A stretch of 37,656 nt of DNA from a virus, in the IMG/VR virus record IMGVR_UViG_3300031933_000229, positions 1-37,656 of that record; one strand, 5' to 3'. The translations under genes were made by a program, and so were the position numbers. Positions 37,158 through 37,656 of this stretch are shown here, one piece after another (positions within the stretch are counted from its first letter, which is position 1; each line of letters begins with the position of its first letter). The notes under the pieces are model-generated. The model worked only from the letters and a program-made list of their open reading frames with translations. It searched no databases and was not told where the DNA came from.

Positions 37158-37218
37158 TCAAGGCAAACGTAAAGCAACGTAAATCACAATTATCGTAATG
37201 TTGGGGTTTTGAATATCA
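37158..37218 (-). other. Prophage left end with possible transposase sites
   Basis: The sequence from the end inward (leftward strand) starts TGATATTCAAAACCCCAA, with ACGATAATT at 37196-37188, about 23 bases in. That is similar to Mu L1, where ACGAAAA begins 21 bases from the end. Further in are two TTTACGTT repeats (about 37167-37182). The boundary at 37218 is chosen because the reading frame of a host ATPase gene breaks there. The region 37115-37157 shows no other feature. Confidence 0.5.
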
Positions 37219-37304
37219 TAGGCCCCCTCACCATCGACGTCAAGCAGACGACCACACAAGGTTGTGGTTCCAAGATCCAGCGCCAAAAACAGGGATGACG
37301 ACAT
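37158..37304 (-). pseudogene. RACo-like ASKHA-domain gene truncated by the prophage
   Basis: The ATG at 37304 follows a GGGAG site and lies 30 bases after the alr stop. The first ~28 residues (SSSLFLALDLGTTTLCGRLL then DVDGEG) are the phosphate-1 loop of an ASKHA-fold ATPase and match the start of DUF4445/RACo-type corrinoid protein reactivators, which are several hundred residues long. At 37218 the frame enters phage sequence and stops at 37158. Only 37219-37304 is host-derived. The rest of the gene is not on the other side of the prophage. Confidence 0.6.
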
Positions 37305-37334
37305 GCTCAACTCCCGCTGCAGAAGGATAGAACG

Positions 37335-37656
37335 TTAAGGCAGTTGGGGCAAATAGTGACGAGGCACGCGCTTACTGATCTGGCAGAAGACCTCATAGGA
37401 GATTGTACCAATTTTTTCCGCCCATTGTTCAGCCAGCACCCATTGGTCGCCATCGCAGCCGAGCAGTGTCACGCTATCCCCACACTGCACATCCGGAACA
37501 TCGGTCACATCGAGCAACGTCCAGTCCATGCAGACGGTTCCAGCAACCGGGGCCTGGCAACCGCGCACCAGAGTGGTACCGCAATTTGACAGCAAGCGAT
37601 TATACCCGTCAGCATACCCGACCGGAATGGCGGCAATCAGCGATGGACGCTGCGCC
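37335..37656 (-). CDS. alr: Alanine racemase, C-terminal part (runs off the window)
   Basis: The visible 106 codons show the C-terminal domain of the PLP enzyme that interconverts L- and D-alanine for cell-wall synthesis. [20 protein letters not shown] is followed by [20 protein letters not shown] (the conserved GRVCMD-type motif with catalytic-loop methionine-aspartate), [12 protein letters not shown] and the final [14 protein letters not shown] motif. The N-terminal part with the PLP lysine lies beyond the window. It is a chromosomal host gene upstream of the disrupted RACo-like gene, probably in one operon with it. Confidence 0.93.
   Translation of the reverse strand, partial: AQRPSLIAAIPVGYADGYNRLLSNCGTTLVRGCQAPVAGTVCMDWTLLDVTDVPDVQCGDSVTLLGCDGDQWVLAEQWAEKIGTISYEVFCQISKRVPRHYLPQLP

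Larger units (their letters stand above)
232..37218 (-). mobile_element. Mu-like transposable prophage with P2-type tail and DGR
   Basis: The element is about 36,990 bp, close to Mu's 36.7 kb, and is inverted relative to the window: left (early) end near 37218, right end near 232. It carries MuA- and MuB-type transposition proteins, a Ner-like regulator, GemA, Mu-type terminase, portal, gpF, protease/scaffold and gpT capsid genes, then a P2-like contractile tail and a DGR. The right terminus begins TGAAGCG and closely resembles the Mu right end. The left terminus is placed at the TG/CA at 37217-37218 because a host reading frame breaks there. No 5-bp target duplication is seen. The right end could be 229 (first TG) instead of 232. 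Confidence 0.85.

Noticed and set aside
227-37223. 5-bp target site duplication at prophage ends
   Set aside because: Pentamers next to either candidate right end (GTACA, CATGT) do not match those after the left end (TAGGC); the only shared pentamer (TTGAA) is inside the ends.
1-37656. CRISPR array, tRNA or rRNA genes
   Set aside because: No regularly spaced direct repeats and no recognisable tRNA cloverleaf or rRNA sequence was seen on reading. The only clear long repeat pair is TR/VR.

Overview
The window is almost entirely one Mu-like transposable prophage of about 37.0 kb (about 232 to 37218), lying right-end-first on the + strand, with short host flanks. The host looks like a deltaproteobacterium, perhaps Desulfuromonadales. 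That is an inference from the alanine racemase and RACo-like flank genes and the general flavour of the phage proteins; no 16S or other marker is present.

Host flanks. Positions 1-231 hold a promoter with an inverted repeat and the first 41 codons of an XRE-type regulator, which is cut by the prophage right end. Positions 37219-37656 hold the 3' part of alanine racemase (alr) followed by the first ~28 codons of an ASKHA/RACo-like corrinoid-activation ATPase, cut by the left end. The two flanks are different genes and I see no 5-bp target duplication, so the locus has probably been rearranged since insertion.

Lysogeny/early control (33.3-37.2 kb). A rightward operon carries a cI-like repressor, a protein resembling a MuB-type AAA+ ATPase that has lost Walker A and the Walker B acidic pair, and a Bro-N/HTH protein. 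An operator-rich promoter region separates it from the leftward early operon (small membrane ORF, Ner-like repressor, duplicated zinc-motif protein).

Early/replication genes (24.4-33.2 kb, leftward): MuA-type DDE transposase, MuB-type AAA+ ATPase, a Gam-like protein, many small zinc-ribbon or otherwise unrecognised proteins, a mini NrdD-like ORF, GemA/gp16 and a small HTH protein. A structured intergenic region (24102-24379) separates them from the late genes.

Late genes (3-24.1 kb, leftward): GH108 endolysin, holin-like proteins, small and large terminase, portal (gp29), gpF, protease I with an internal scaffold start, capsid cement, gpT capsid, gp35/36/G/37, then a P2-style contractile tail (V, sheath FI, tube FII, E/E' with a -1 frameshift, tape measure, U, X, D, W, J, I, tail fibre). 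So Mu-type replication and head are joined to a P2-type baseplate and tail.

Distal end (0.3-3.1 kb): a complete diversity-generating retroelement (DGR) in the order target gene with VR - avd - TR - reverse transcriptase. VR and TR align without gaps over 116 bp with 17 differences. All 17 fall at adenines of the TR sense strand and none at the 89 other positions, giving 11 amino-acid changes in the C-type-lectin-like C-terminus of the putative receptor-binding protein. This is the main system of interest.

Two rightward genes sit inside the leftward operons (10249-10479 with its own terminator, and 33341-33883) and look like lysogen-expressed 'moron' genes.
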